In this document: positions 9,801-20,100 of the stretch, piece after piece
How the letters are laid out: the number at the start of each line of letters is the position of its first letter
Position numbering within the stretch: the first letter of the stretch is position 1
Assembly: GCA_965222745.1 (NCBI GenBank)
Contig: CBDCUW010000002.1
Span: forward strand, 372,001-436,000
DNA length: 64,000 nucleotides
Reading direction: 5' to 3'
Source: CBDCUW01 sp965222745
Lineage (GTDB): Bacteria > Planctomycetota > Planctomycetia > Pirellulales > Pirellulaceae
Translations under genes and position numbers: made by a program
Notes under the pieces: generated by a model
Database searches by the model: none
What the model was told of the DNA's origin: nothing
The model's input: only the letters and a program-made list of their open reading frames with translations

Positions 9801-10454
9801 CCCAAGGGGATTGCCTTTGAACGCGTGGCATTAAAACCGGAAGACCATCGCGGCGGTCTGCTCACACACGCAAGTGTTTTGTTGCGCAACTCGTCGGGGG
9901 AAGAGTCGCACCCGGTCCGCCGGGCGGTGTGGCTGATGGATCGATTACTGGATGATCCGCCTCCACCACCGCCACCGGACGTTCCGGAATTCAATTCGAG
10001 TCAGAAGAGCTTAGACGGGTTGTCGTTTGTCCGCCAGTTGGAGATCCATCGCGAGAAGCAGGCCTGCAACAACTGCCATCGCCGCGTTGACCCGTGGGGT
10101 ATGCCTTTCGAGAACTACGATTCGATCGGCCGCTATCGAACAAGGTACATCAATCCCAAGGGCGCAAAGAAACTGCCTCCGAGCGAATCCAGGGTTCGTC
10201 CCGTTTCCACCATGCCTACGGGCGAGAAAATTCAAGGAATGAACGAGCTGAAGCAGTATTTGTTGAATCACCAAAAAGAGCCGTTTATTCGGTCGCTCAC
10301 GCGGCGCCTGTTGAGCTACGCCTTAAGACGCTCGCTGGATGCCGCTGATGCACAAGCCGTGCAGCAATTGCTTAAACAGTCCGCCAGGAACGAACATCGT
10401 TTGAGCGATCTGCTCGTCGCAATTGTTCAAAGCGAAGCATTCCAAACCAAATAG
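6834..10454 (+). CDS. Esterase fused to DUF1587/1592/1588/1585 cytochrome-type protein
   Basis: This is a 1206-residue fusion. It starts with a signal peptide (TLIAIALLLAATTAFGQ), an EF-hand-like loop (DADKNGELTRTEL, residues ~57-69) and an alpha/beta-hydrolase domain with oxyanion HGGGF (~117) and nucleophile GGSAGAG (~188). Residues ~377-398 are encoded by palindromic repeat B3. After that comes a planctomycete C-type cytochrome domain (CFDCHG, ~416), then DUF1587 (RLNRREYGNTMRDLL), DUF1592, DUF1588 (NNCHRRVDPWG) and DUF1585 at the C-terminus. A second repeat-encoded insert (residues ~834-855) interrupts the DUF1592 region. In related genomes the two halves are normally separate proteins. 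It lies directly upstream of its usual partner, DUF1552. The redox or catalytic role of this pair is unknown. Confidence 0.9.
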   Translation: MTINLIPETAVRFLIHDTLIAIALLLAATTAFGQVPEATSASNKALKLMLRRYPRSDADKNGELTRTELNRFREKYVGIKPTHRNIHYGEHEKQTFDLWLAESKTGKPTPLVLFIHGGGFRGGDKDKAKNEPVGIYLEAGVSYASLNYRLTDVGPYPMQHRDCARAMQSIRHRAKEWNIDPNRIACSGGSAGAGISLWLAFHDDLADPTSKDPAARQSTRLTAVATSNGQSTYDLHEFRKIFRLPTLKMHEALYAFYDVENEADWDSDQVKQRMVDASAITHFDKSDRVPVMLKYDSSGPARVTMQTNPSAWVHHIKLGRHLKEKMDQHNVECQVYGGVQKVPGDYIDQHDFLIQKLSEAVATGKKVSQTSQPRMPVAEVEEASDKRRKLNLLASSATRLMPTYKQDIQPLLARYCFDCHGKDKAEAKLRLDAMSPEFANTRVAEQWQEVLHRLEQGEMPPEESAQPNADQLQTMTQWLREELTSAATAKRQSGRIALRRLNRREYGNTMRDLLRVDLDYTRDLPPDPVSKDGFRNDGSVLSMSTFQMECYVQAARMGLGKAIVTGEAPPVIRVTARNSQKGEKDPKRVKQADGNVVPAGANFFVRLNEFPKEGEVVVRVHAKADSPPDAAYPRLLVTLGVRGFQETPHAGAVLGEVNVQPGGEVQTFEFRRRIETCPQPGHNPKYPGMLITLLHQDEHAAGNTAAGKRKSKSASSATVTIESVEFAGPVSESWPPAHHRRILFPRKESEPESHYVRGVIRKFMERAYRRPATDPEVSVMEQFFRQARETRSLEQAIRETLTVVLISPEFLYLNELKTKPAAAERITAVVSKPVAEVAETFDKRRKPKRLARSATTAEQISDYELASRLSYFLWSTMPDDELFQLAKSGTLRDDAVLKKQVRRMIQDEKSQQFVTQFTNQWLALSGLESLAVNPDFYPGFDSTLRVDMRGETEAFFAEVLRNNLSCLEFIDSDFCMLNHRLARHYGIAGPKGIAFERVALKPEDHRGGLLTHASVLLRNSSGEESHPVRRAVWLMDRLLDDPPPPPPPDVPEFNSSQKSLDGLSFVRQLEIHREKQACNNCHRRVDPWGMPFENYDSIGRYRTRYINPKGAKKLPPSESRVRPVSTMPTGEKIQGMNELKQYLLNHQKEPFIRSLTRRLLSYALRRSLDAADAQAVQQLLKQSARNEHRLSDLLVAIVQSEAFQTK
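7961..8027. repeat. Palindromic repeat family B, copy 3, at a protein fusion junction
   Basis: Arms lie at 7961-7986 (CGTAGCGGAAGTCG..) and 8002-8027 (..GGCGAGTTCCGCTACG). The repeat is in frame and links the end of the esterase domain to the start of the cytochrome/DUF1592 part. Confidence 0.85.
9333..9397. repeat. Palindromic repeat family B, copy 4, inside a coding region
   Basis: Arms lie at 9333-9357 (GTAGCGGAAGTCGCGG..) and 9373-9397 (..GGCGAGGTCCGCTAC). It is inserted in frame in the DUF1592 protein and encodes AEVAETFDKRRKPKRLARSA, just before the ISDYELASRLSYFLW block. Confidence 0.85.
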
Positions 10455-10521
10455 TCAATAATCGATCAGAGCGGTTTGGCTCGAAAAACTCGGCATTCGA
10501 CCGCAAACCGGAGGAAACGCA

Positions 10522-11865
10522 GTGAAGAAATCTTGGCATTTGAATCGGAGAACGCTTTTGCACGGCGCCGGGACGGCTCTGGCGCTGCCACTCCTCGAAT
10601 GCATGTCGGCCTCCGCCGCGGCAAAGAGCGGTGAGAGTTCGCCGACGCGTCTCTGCGTCGTTTACTTTCCGTTTGGGGTCAGTATGCCCCCGCAAGACCA
10701 CGAACACGCCGACTGGGGATGGTTTCCGCATACCGTGGGGCGCGATTTCCAATTCACGAAACCCATGCAACCGTTGGAGCCGCTTCGCGAGCATGTGACG
10801 GTGCTTTCGGGGCTATCCCATCCGCGAGCGCGATCGATGGCCGGCCATACGACCGCGGACACATTCCTGACGGGATCCCACCTAACGAGTTTGAAACATC
10901 AGAATTCCATTTCGCTGGACCAATGGGTTGCCGAGAAGATTGGGGGTCGAACACGCTTCCCCTCGCTCCCACTGTCCAGCGACGGCGGAGTGGGAGAGCG
11001 CCTTTATTCCACGACGCTCAGTTTTTCCCGATCCGGACGGCCGATCCCGGCGCTGGCGAGCCCTCGTCAAATCTTCGCCCGCCTGTTCGGCGCGGAACAG
11101 GACAAAGCGATTGTCGAAGATCGACTCAAACGATCGTCAAGCATGTTGGACTTGGTCCTCGAACACTCCCGCTCGCTCAAAACGAAACTGGGACGTCAGG
11201 ACTGCAACAAGCTGGACGAATACTTGGCGTCCGTGCGAGGGCTGGAACGGCAAGTCGAGCGGGCCGAGAAATGGTTGGAAGTTGCGAAACCTCAAGTCGA
11301 TGCCGAATCCGTCAATCTCGACACCTCTCCCGAATCGCCTACCGACTACATCCGCTCGATGTACGATTTGATGTTTTTGGCCTTCCAAACCGATTCCACT
11401 CGCGTGGCCACGTATATGATCGGCAGCATGGTGGGATCCAACACCGTGCTTCGTTTTGCTCCGGTCCAATTGTTCAAATTCCGCCCGTGGCATGCGATCG
11501 CTCATCATGGAGCCTCCGGGCGCGTGAAAGACGGATGTAAGAACCTCGGCCGATTCGACCAGTACCTGATCGAGCAATTCGCCTACTTTCTCGATCGCTT
11601 GAAATCGGCGCCAGAAGGCGACGGAACCATTCTCGACCGCACGATGGTGCTCTACGGCAGCAGCAACAGCTCTTCCCATGTGAATCGCAACTACCCACTC
11701 GTGCTGGCAGGCGGCCGTTCGTTGGGATTCACTCATGGGCAATCGCTGCGATTTCCTGAGACGGTTCCGCTGGCGAACCTGTTTGTCACCGTGCTGGACC
11801 GTATGAACCTGCCGGTGAAATCGTTTTCCGACAGCACTGGAGACATCGCTGAAGTCACACGATGA
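10522..11865 (+). CDS. DUF1552 domain protein, Tat-type signal
   Basis: This is a 447-residue exported protein of the DUF1552 family. The N-terminus has a twin-arginine-like signal (NRRTLLHGAGTALALPLLE). The body carries family features such as LCVVYFPFGVSMPP, VLSGLSHPRARSMAGHTTAD and TMVLYGSSNSSSHVNRNYP. DUF1552 genes almost always follow DUF1592-type cytochrome genes in planctomycetes, as here (67 bp after the fusion gene). The partnership implies a joint exported function that remains unknown. The start is GTG at 10522, preceded by the strong ribosome binding site GGAGGAAA. It converges with the DUF4838 remnant, leaving three bases between them. Confidence 0.92.
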   Translation: MKKSWHLNRRTLLHGAGTALALPLLECMSASAAAKSGESSPTRLCVVYFPFGVSMPPQDHEHADWGWFPHTVGRDFQFTKPMQPLEPLREHVTVLSGLSHPRARSMAGHTTADTFLTGSHLTSLKHQNSISLDQWVAEKIGGRTRFPSLPLSSDGGVGERLYSTTLSFSRSGRPIPALASPRQIFARLFGAEQDKAIVEDRLKRSSSMLDLVLEHSRSLKTKLGRQDCNKLDEYLASVRGLERQVERAEKWLEVAKPQVDAESVNLDTSPESPTDYIRSMYDLMFLAFQTDSTRVATYMIGSMVGSNTVLRFAPVQLFKFRPWHAIAHHGASGRVKDGCKNLGRFDQYLIEQFAYFLDRLKSAPEGDGTILDRTMVLYGSSNSSSHVNRNYPLVLAGGRSLGFTHGQSLRFPETVPLANLFVTVLDRMNLPVKSFSDSTGDIAEVTR

Positions 11866-11868
11866 ATG

Positions 11869-13140
11869 TCAGTCTCGTTGCGAATCGCGACTCTCAGCTT
11901 CCGCTCGGGCCTCCGGCGAAGGTTTGTTCCAGCCAAATCGGCCGAAGTAATTCCAGCTTCCCCATGCGACCGTGCCGACGTTGACGGCGAGGTGATGCTT
12001 CTCGAACATCTCGCGCGAGACGAGCCAGTTGTTGTCGAAGGCTTTACGGATACGGACCTTGGTTTCTTTGGGCAAACGTTCTGCACCCGATGCTTGGTGC
12101 TCGGCGATGATGCGGAAAGCTGCGCAGTAGGCGTCGGTGTATTCGAGTCCGCTGCGAAGAAAGGCGACGCGCTTGCTGGAGTCCGCTTCGTCTTTAGTCG
12201 CCGCCGCAGCCGCGTCGAGGTAGCCGCGAAGCTCCTCAACGACTTCCTCCGTGTAGGGAGTTGTGAGTCCCTCTCGTTTGTCGTCCGGATGCACCTTGAC
12301 CACGCGCTTGGTGATTTCGTTCCAGAAGAAAACAAACCGGTCCGTCAGAGCCGGACTGCCGTTGGGAAGTTTGCGGCCGTCGGGAGCGTCCAGCGCTTTG
12401 CACTTGTCGCACAGGCAGAACATCGACCTCGCGCTACCACCGTCGTTGGGCGCGATGGAGACGCTTTTGAAGCCGCGTTTGTTCATCCGGTCAATCCGAT
12501 CGCGGGCGATCTCTTCGATGAGTTCCATGTTGGAAACACATAGTCGCGAACGATCCGGATTGTCGCTTTGATCTCGCGTCCCGTCACGCTGCAACGCGAA
12601 CCATTCCGGATGTTTGTCTTTGTGCTTTTCCCACATGTCGCCGAAGGAATGTCCCGAGGCGAGACGCAATGAACCGCCCAGCCGATGCCACCGCGCCCAG
12701 CCGCCGTCTCGTGATTCTGTTTCCGAAGCGGAAGCCGAGATGCGTCGGTAATCGTCCCCCGAGAATCCGAGGCGTTTGAGACCCTGCAGTTTTCGTTCAC
12801 CCAATCCCGATGCCATCCGGATTTGGCGCTGGCGAATGGTCGGCGTGTGGCCGACGTCGATCGGATCGACTTCGATCGTCTTTTGACGTGGAATGACTTT
12901 GCCCAATTCGCCCGGCCAGAGAAATCGGCAGCCGAGCGAGTCTTCGAGAAATGTCATCACGGCATAACGTGTGCCGTAGGGATCGGTGGGCGTTCTCTTT
13001 CCCGGGCCCAGCAGCACGGTTGCATTGGGAAAGGTCCGAATGCGAATGCCTCCGGCCCCGATCTTTTCATCGGTGACACCAAGCTGCTTCGTCAAGTTGC
13101 AGTGGCCCAGCAGAATGAAGTTCGTAGATGTGATTATAAC
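11869..13140 (-). pseudogene. DUF4838 domain protein, truncated and internally deleted
   Basis: This is a remnant of a DUF4838 protein, a secreted family of large carbohydrate-associated proteins. Visible features are YGTRYAVMTFLEDSLGCRFLWPGE, then SGHSFGDMWEKHKDKHPEWF, CLCDKCKALD and the C-terminal WGSWNYFGRFGW. It has no signal peptide. The frame upstream of the only plausible start (TTG at 13095) stays open to 13140, where palindromic repeat A2 begins, so the 5' end looks replaced by the repeat. After KRVVKVHPDDKREGL it jumps to YTEEVVEELRGYLD, so roughly 150-200 residues usual in the family are missing. It is probably non-functional. Confidence 0.75.
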
Positions 13141-13208
13141 CTCTGCGCCTTGGCGCCTCTGCGTGAACCCAACCGAAATGTCTCACGCAGAGTCGCCAAG
13201 GCGCAGAG
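13141..13208. repeat. Palindromic repeat family A, copy 2 (full)
   Basis: Arms are at 13141-13166 (CTCTGCGCCTTGGCGCC..) and 13183-13208, complementary apart from one position. It marks the broken 5' end of the DUF4838 remnant. Confidence 0.88.
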
Positions 13209-13254
13209 GTGTTCTTTGAAGTTGGTGATGGATTTGATGCTTCCTCCGCAATCA

Positions 13255-13312
13255 GTAGCCGGAGTGGCAACACTTCGGACACCAACCTCCGAACTCTTGC
13301 GAGTCCGGCTAC
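13255..13312. repeat. Palindromic repeat family B, copy 5
   Basis: The 25-bp arms at 13255-13279 and 13288-13312 (GTAGCCGGA.. and ..TCCGGCTAC) differ at about four positions, with an 8-bp loop. It lies in the 13209-13577 region, in which I see no gene. That region separates the DUF4838 remnant from the ECF sigma gene and should hold the promoter of the sigma-kinase operon. Confidence 0.8.
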
Positions 13313-13577
13313 TGAAATCCGGACTGCAAACCGCCGTTATTATTGTCCACGAACCAACAGGTATTTTGATCCTGCGAAAATTGGCACGAACCGCTGTTCC
13401 GCTTTCAAAATCATGGTTTTGAAACAGGCTCAACGGTCAAAGTTTTTCGTTGTTCGGCGTTATGCTGCGTTGTTCGGTCACCGAAGAATTCTCAGAGTTT
13501 CGGAAAGAGTCGTGCAAGATTGAAGTGGTGAACCCGGTCTACATCAACAAGTGCCCCGTTGCAGGTAAAGTAGACCT

Positions 13578-14177
13578 ATGCCAGCAAGTCCCCCCGAAAC
13601 CCGAGCCAGTTTGATTCTGCGGTTGCAGAATGCGGACGATGTGGCGGCGTGGGATGAGTTTTCGGCGCTTTACGGGCCGGTGGTGTTTCGAGTCGCGAGG
13701 CGGCGAGGATTTCAAATCGCCGACGCGGAGAATCTTGTTCAAGAAGTGTTGCTCGCGGTCGCGCAGTCGGTTTCCAAATGGTTCGCGCGAGACGATCGAG
13801 GCAGCTTTCGAGCATGGTTGCTGCGGATCGCTCACAACGAAGCGGTCGACATGCTCACCGAACGAGCCACGCGTACTCTCGGTCACGATGGCGAACGGGG
13901 GCGACAGCTACTCGATGGGATCTCCGTTCGCAATGACATCTCGTCGCTGATCGACCGAGAGTATGAACTCGCTGTTTTCCACGCGGCTGCTGAGCGGGTG
14001 CAGCAATCCGTTTCCGAATCAACATGGCGAGCGTTCTGGCTGACGGAAGTGCAAGGCGAATCTGTCGAGCAGGCGGCGAAGGAACTGCGAACGACAAAAG
14101 GGAACATCTACGTCAGCCGCAGCAGAGTCATGGCCCGAATCAAAGAACTCGTCCAAGAATATGAGGCGCAATCGTGA
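13578..14177 (+). CDS. ECF RNA polymerase sigma factor
   Basis: This is a 199-residue sigma-70 family factor of the extracytoplasmic-function type. Region 2 is visible as WDEFSALYGPVVFRVARRRG and DAENLVQEVLLAVAQS, with SFRAWLLRIAHNEAVD. Region 4 is seen as STWRAFWLTEVQGESVEQAA followed by the helix-turn-helix TTKGNIYVSRSRVMARIK. Its stop overlaps the GTG start of the kinase gene (GTGA), so the two are translationally coupled. Planctomycetes have many sigma factors linked to Ser/Thr kinases in this way. The kinase probably controls the sigma factor, as the anti-sigma-like Cys/His motif at its N-terminus also suggests. Confidence 0.92.
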   Translation: MPASPPETRASLILRLQNADDVAAWDEFSALYGPVVFRVARRRGFQIADAENLVQEVLLAVAQSVSKWFARDDRGSFRAWLLRIAHNEAVDMLTERATRTLGHDGERGRQLLDGISVRNDISSLIDREYELAVFHAAAERVQQSVSESTWRAFWLTEVQGESVEQAAKELRTTKGNIYVSRSRVMARIKELVQEYEAQS

Positions 14178-17100
14178 ACAACCAACTGATGCAATGTGAT
14201 GATCGGAAGCTTGCGGCGCTGCTTGCGGCAGAAGAAAGCGGCGAGGGCAACGATCCTTGGATCGACCATGTTGAGGATTGCGAGCGCTGCCAGACGCGTC
14301 TCCGAGTGTTGGCTGCCAACGATGACGACTGGCAAAAGGCTTCGAGGGTTCTTTCGATGGCGGACGGCGATGAATGGCCCGATCTCTCGCCGGTCGACGA
14401 TCGTCCGGTGGTGTGGAACGAGTCGATGGTCAAACAACTACTCGATCCTCCGACTCATCCCGAGATGCTCGGGCGACTGGGACGCTACGAGATCGAACGG
14501 CTGATCGGCAGCGGCGGCATGGGGATTGTGTCCAAAGCCCATGATACTGAGTTAAATCGGCCGGTGGCGATCAAGTTGCTCGCTCCCTATCTGGCCGGCA
14601 ATGGTTCAGCGCGGAAACGGTTTGCACGAGAAGCTCGTGCGGCGGCGGGTGTCGTCGATGATCACGTCGTTCCGATTCACAATGTGGACTCGGAGAGTGA
14701 GCCACCGTACTTGGTGATGCAATATGTTGCCGGCGGTTCGTTGCAGGAGAAGCTCGACCGTGACGGTCCTCTTGATGTCGCGGAGGTGCTGCGAATCGGT
14801 CTTCAAACTGCCAAGGGACTTGCCGCCGCCCATGCTCAGGGCTTGATTCACCGAGACGTGAAGCCTTCCAACATTCTGTTGGACGAAGGAGTCGAACGAG
14901 CACTGCTGACGGACTTCGGTTTGGCTCGCGCCGAGAACGACGCCTGTTTAACCCGCAGTGGCTTCCATCCCGGCACACCGCACTATATGTCGCCCGAGCA
15001 GGTTCGCGGCGAATCCATTGATGCTCGCAGCGACCTGTTTGGACTTGGCTGCGTCATGTATGCCCTCTGCACCGGACATCCACCATTTCGAGCCGAAACC
15101 AGTTACGCAGTGCTTCGCCGGACTACTGACGATGAGCCGCGATCAATTCGAGAGCTGAACTCCGATGTACCTGAGTGGCTCGAAGCGATCGTGATGAAGC
15201 TGCTTTCCAAGTCACCCGACGACCGCTTTGGCTCCGCAGCTGAGGTCGCCGAGCTATTGGAAGCCTGTCTCGCTCACGTGCAGCAACCGACAGTTGTACC
15301 GCTTCCGGCCAAAGCCTGTAGCTACGCTCGCCAGAGCGTAGATCGATCATCGAAAACGACTCTGCCGTTTGGCGACAGCAGTTACGACGAGAAAGCGAAT
15401 CCTGAACCCGCCACGACGTCGCGAAGTCAACCACCATTCAAGAAACTTCTCATCGCACTTGCCTTCGCAGTCCCGTTGCTGCTGGCCGGTATCCTGATCG
15501 TGCTTGAATTCAACAAGGGCACGCTGACCATCGAAAGCGAAGCCGACAACGTTCCGGTTCGTGTCATGCAGGGTGATGAAGTCGTCGAGAAAATGACCGT
15601 CTCGAGAAGCGGCAAGTCGATCCGCATCGCTGCGGGTCAGTATGTCATCGAGATCGGCGGCGAGATCGACGGCCTGATGGTGAAGGACGAAACCGTGAGC
15701 GTGCGACGTGGCGGGAGAGAAGTCGTCAGAATCGTCAAGCGGCCCCGGCAGAAAAACGTCGAACAGCGCGCGCCAGCGACTCCGATGGCCGAACTCAGAC
15801 GCCTTCAGGGCGTCTGGATGATGAACACCTGCGATTCGGCGACCGAAGGTTTTGGCGACAAACTGGCGGTTGTGCGGGACTGGCGATGGGACTTTCGCGG
15901 CAAGGAAATTATCTGGGCCCGCTCGCACGGTAAGGTCTGGAAGATGTCGTTCACGATCGATCCGACAAAGACGCCGAAGGAAATCGACCTTACCTACCTC
16001 GACGGTCCTTTCAAGGGAAAGAAGTCGCTTGGCAGGTACCGATGGGGCGGCATTGACGGGAAGACGTTGTGGATCAGCGTACAGGATCCCGGAGTCGACG
16101 TTCCACGGCCGAAGTCGGTTGGAATGAGGAGCGGAGAGACATCGCTGATGCTACTGGATCGGCCCAATGCCGACCAAGAGTTGGCTTCGCTGCAGGGCGA
16201 ATGGAAACTCGAGGTCTTTTATACCGACACCCTGCCGAAGCCGACGGGCAATTACGTGGGAAGTCGGTGGGTCATTCAAGGGAATGAAATGTCCTGGACG
16301 GGGCCAGACTCCAAACAGATCAAGATGTCGTTCACGATTGATCCGACGAAACTTCCGAGTGAGATCGACGCGACTTTTCTCAGCGGCCCGCACAAAGGAG
16401 AGAAATGCCTGGGCATCTACGAGCGCCGCGGAAGCACGTTGTTGTTGTGCCTAGCCGACCCTGGTCCCCAGGTTCCCCGGCCAAAAAACGTCGCCTACGA
16501 AACACTCGCAGGCAAAACCATGATCGTTCTGACCCCCACGGCACACGCCGATGATGCTTCGAAGGAACACCGCAGGTCGTTGAGAAAAAACACTGATAAG
16601 GCATCGGACAACCACCAACCCGCCAACACAAGCACGCGGCTTCTTCCTCAAGGAGAATGGCAACTGCTTTCTAACACGCTCAACGGAAACGCGACGGAGC
16701 TTGGGAAGTCGACTGCAACCATTGCTGGTGATCGCGTTGCGATCCAAAGTCCCGCGTTGGAAGGCGGTAAGGCGGATACTGAGTTCCGTTACGTTCTCAA
16801 CGGAAATCATATTGACCTGCTGTGTACTGATCGCCGCACTGGCAAGGACTTCACTCTGCTAGGAATTTACCAGTCGCAACGTGACCGATTGTGGATTGCC
16901 TACCACGACGCAGCGCAGAACCCCAGGCGCCCGAAATCGGCGAAAACGGATACTCCTGAAGCAGATGTCGTCTATATGGAATTTCGCCGTATTTCCAGAG
17001 CGACTGATGACAACGATCGAACGGTTGCCGATCCCGCGGACAATGCACACGCAACATTGCCTGTGTACAAACGTAAGACGCTCGCTCAATGGCTGAGTGG

Positions 17101-20100
17101 ATTGAAGGATCGGGATTCACTCACACCTGTCGAGCAGCAGGCGATCGACACGCTGGTAGATGATACGCCGAAGGAGCAAATTCGGGAACTTTTTAACGAG
17201 TGGAGCGCCCTAGTCAAACGGGAACGAGACGTCATCCGGCTGGCGATTGGGGTTTATGTTGTCTGCTCGTTAGTTGCGGAAGATGACTCCGAAAAGGCGC
17301 TTGATGTCGTTGTGACCATAATTCGGCGCGCGCCGAACGATGTACCAGTCACAGGCAACAATCCGAAAACGGCACTGCAGTACGTCTATCTAGCGTTAAA
17401 GAAACTGGATGCTGATGCGGTACGAGCACGCATGTTCAAGGAGGTCGCCGAAGGGACATCAAACTCCAGGTTGTTCGCCCTGCATCATTGGAATCTAAAT
17501 GAGGGAGATCCGTTCGCCGAACCCACTCCAATCCAGGCGTTGATTGCAGCATCCAGCGACAAGCATGAACTGGTGCGCAAACTCGCTGTGACACAACTGG
17601 GCCAATTCTACTCCAAAGACCAACGGGCGTTGAAACGAATTGGCGAGCTGCTCGAAGATTCCAATTCGGCAGTCAGCCGTATCGCTGTTCGTGAATTGGC
17701 AAGACTCGATCCCCATTCAGACAAACTACTATCAGCACTGCGCGAATGGGCTGTGGCTTCTCATGTAGCAGTCCAGCACAATGCTGTTGCCTGGCTGTTG
17801 AACATCGCGGCGTCAGAAAACAAAGACGCACTTGACGTACTCGTGCAGTTGCTCGACGACATGGCTTGGGGCAACCGCTTGGTTGACTCCGATCTTGAAA
17901 GTAAGCGCGTACCGTGGACGTATTTCATGTACTCTCCACGTGAGACCCCGCGAGTGCGGGCGATTCAAGGGCTGGGAAAACTCGGACAGAAGGCTGCTCC
18001 GGCGATGGCCGTACTCAACAAGCAATTGAAGCACGAAGACGAAAAGGTCCAAGCGGAAGCCGCCAAGGCAATCGCACTTGTAAATGAACCACAAGAAAAG
18101 AAGGCCGAAGATCAATCGCAATCTGAGGGCGAGTTTCCCGAGGCCGATCCCCATCAAGTCGCAGTGAATCCACTAAAGGGCATGAACGGAAAGGTGCCCT
18201 TGACGTCCGCCCAGATCTCACAGTTGTTCGAGCAGGTTCTGAATCGCAAGCCGACAGCGGTCGAAGTTTCGAGGACTTTTGAGATAATCATTGCTGCGAT
18301 TATCGGTGATCGCAGGTTTCGCGAACGCGCACGGCTCTCAGCCTGGATGGAGGATGGCGAAGCCGAAGCGATGCGTCCATTTGACGAAACAGACGAGGTA
18401 ATCAAGGAGCTAACGGAGAAGAAAGGCGAGGATCGACCGCAAACTACGGACGAGCCTCTCTCAGTCGATCCTCTCAAAGGCATCAACGGAAAAGTGCCTT
18501 TGACGTCTGACCATATTTCGCAGTTGTTCGAGCATAATCTCGATCGGAAGCCGACGACGGCGGAACTCTTCAAGAGTTTTGAGGTAATCGTCGCCGCGCT
18601 CATCGATGACCCCGCGCTTTACGAACGCGCACGCCTCTCCTCCTGGATCGATGGCGGCAAGGCCGAAGCGAGGCGTCCGATTAACGAAACAGACGAGGGA
18701 ATCGAGGAGCCAACGCAGAAGAAAGACAAAGATCGATCGCCAACAACAGACACACCTATCGCGATAGATCCCCGCAAAGGCATCAACGGGCAAGTGCCTT
18801 TGACGTCGAACCAGATTTCGCATCTGTTCGAGCGAACTTTCAATCGCAAGCCGACGACAGCCGAAGTCTTCAAGAACCTTGAAACCATCGTTGCCGAACT
18901 GGTCGATGATCCCAAGCTGCGCTACCGCGAGCAACTTCGAGACTGGATCAAGGCAGCAGCGGAAGATGAAAAACGTCCCTTCGATGCCTTCGCCGAAGAA
19001 CAAATCGGCGATCTGCCAGTGCCATTTCTCGGTGATGAAATCGGAAAACCGCAAACGCCCGAAGACAATCATGTGCTCAGGCTCGCAATCGACTTTGGCG
19101 GCGACTTAACGTCGAAAGGTATCATCCGCGCCTACGAAAGGGCTCTTGAGCGGAAGCCGACCGATGCGGAGATCACAGCGACTCTTGAATGGCTGATTGA
19201 GAACCTGATCACGGATGAGCACTTTCACAAACAAGTCGGAAAGGGTCTCTTTGGCGGTGATTGGAAAGCCGGAATGCTCGACAAGCATTGGGACAAGTCG
19301 TTTAAGAGACTTGTCGAGGAAACAAATCGCACTGGCGCTACAGGTAAGCCTGATGCCAAGCCTCAAAAGGGCGGTGATGACAGCGCTAAGACTCAAACTC
19401 CCCAAGACAATCGCGTTGTCGGAAGTTTAGATCCTGCGACGACTCATGGTGATGGAATGAAGTTTGGTGAAAGTCGTGAGTTCGGTGAAAAGGAACTTGC
19501 GAGACTTGCTGAAGCGCACTCGAAACTCGACATGAGCACACAACGATGCACGGATTGCCACTCCGCTATGCCCGATTCCATGAAATTTCGCGTGGCGGAG
19601 AAACTGCTGCTGCACGCGTGGTCAAGGCCGCCCAATCGGCATTCTGCGGAAGTCGACATGCAACCGAAACCGGAGCTTGACGGCGAAGTCGATGCCGCCG
19701 TGAGACAATATCCTGCAGCGGACATTTGCGTGATCGTTCCTCGGCATTCGTCAGCGGCGAAAGAAATGCTACGCAACGGCGCAACGTTACTCTTGCTCGT
19801 TGACGCACGCGCGCTCACAAAGGCTGGCGGAGCGGATCTCGACAGTCCGGCTTGGCGCACAATCCGTCTCCAACTTGAAAAGAGTGTGTCGCGTTTCAGA
19901 GGCGATCAGCGACTGCATGCTCGCCTGTTCTTTGAGAACGATGTTTACGACGCGGGGCTGACCGCACAACTAAAGAAGGAATTTCGAAAGCGGTTTGCGG
20001 ATATCGACCTGTACATTGTGTGTATAGATCAACAAATACAAAACGATGACACGACGTGGGAGCAATACGTCGCAGGCATAACATCGACCGAACTCCCCAA

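Noticed and set aside
15319..15345. Small hairpin TACGCTCGCCAGAGCGTA inside the kinase gene as a regulatory element
   Set aside because: It lies in the linker between kinase domain and membrane helix, far from any start, and is a short common planctomycete palindrome; no function can be supported.
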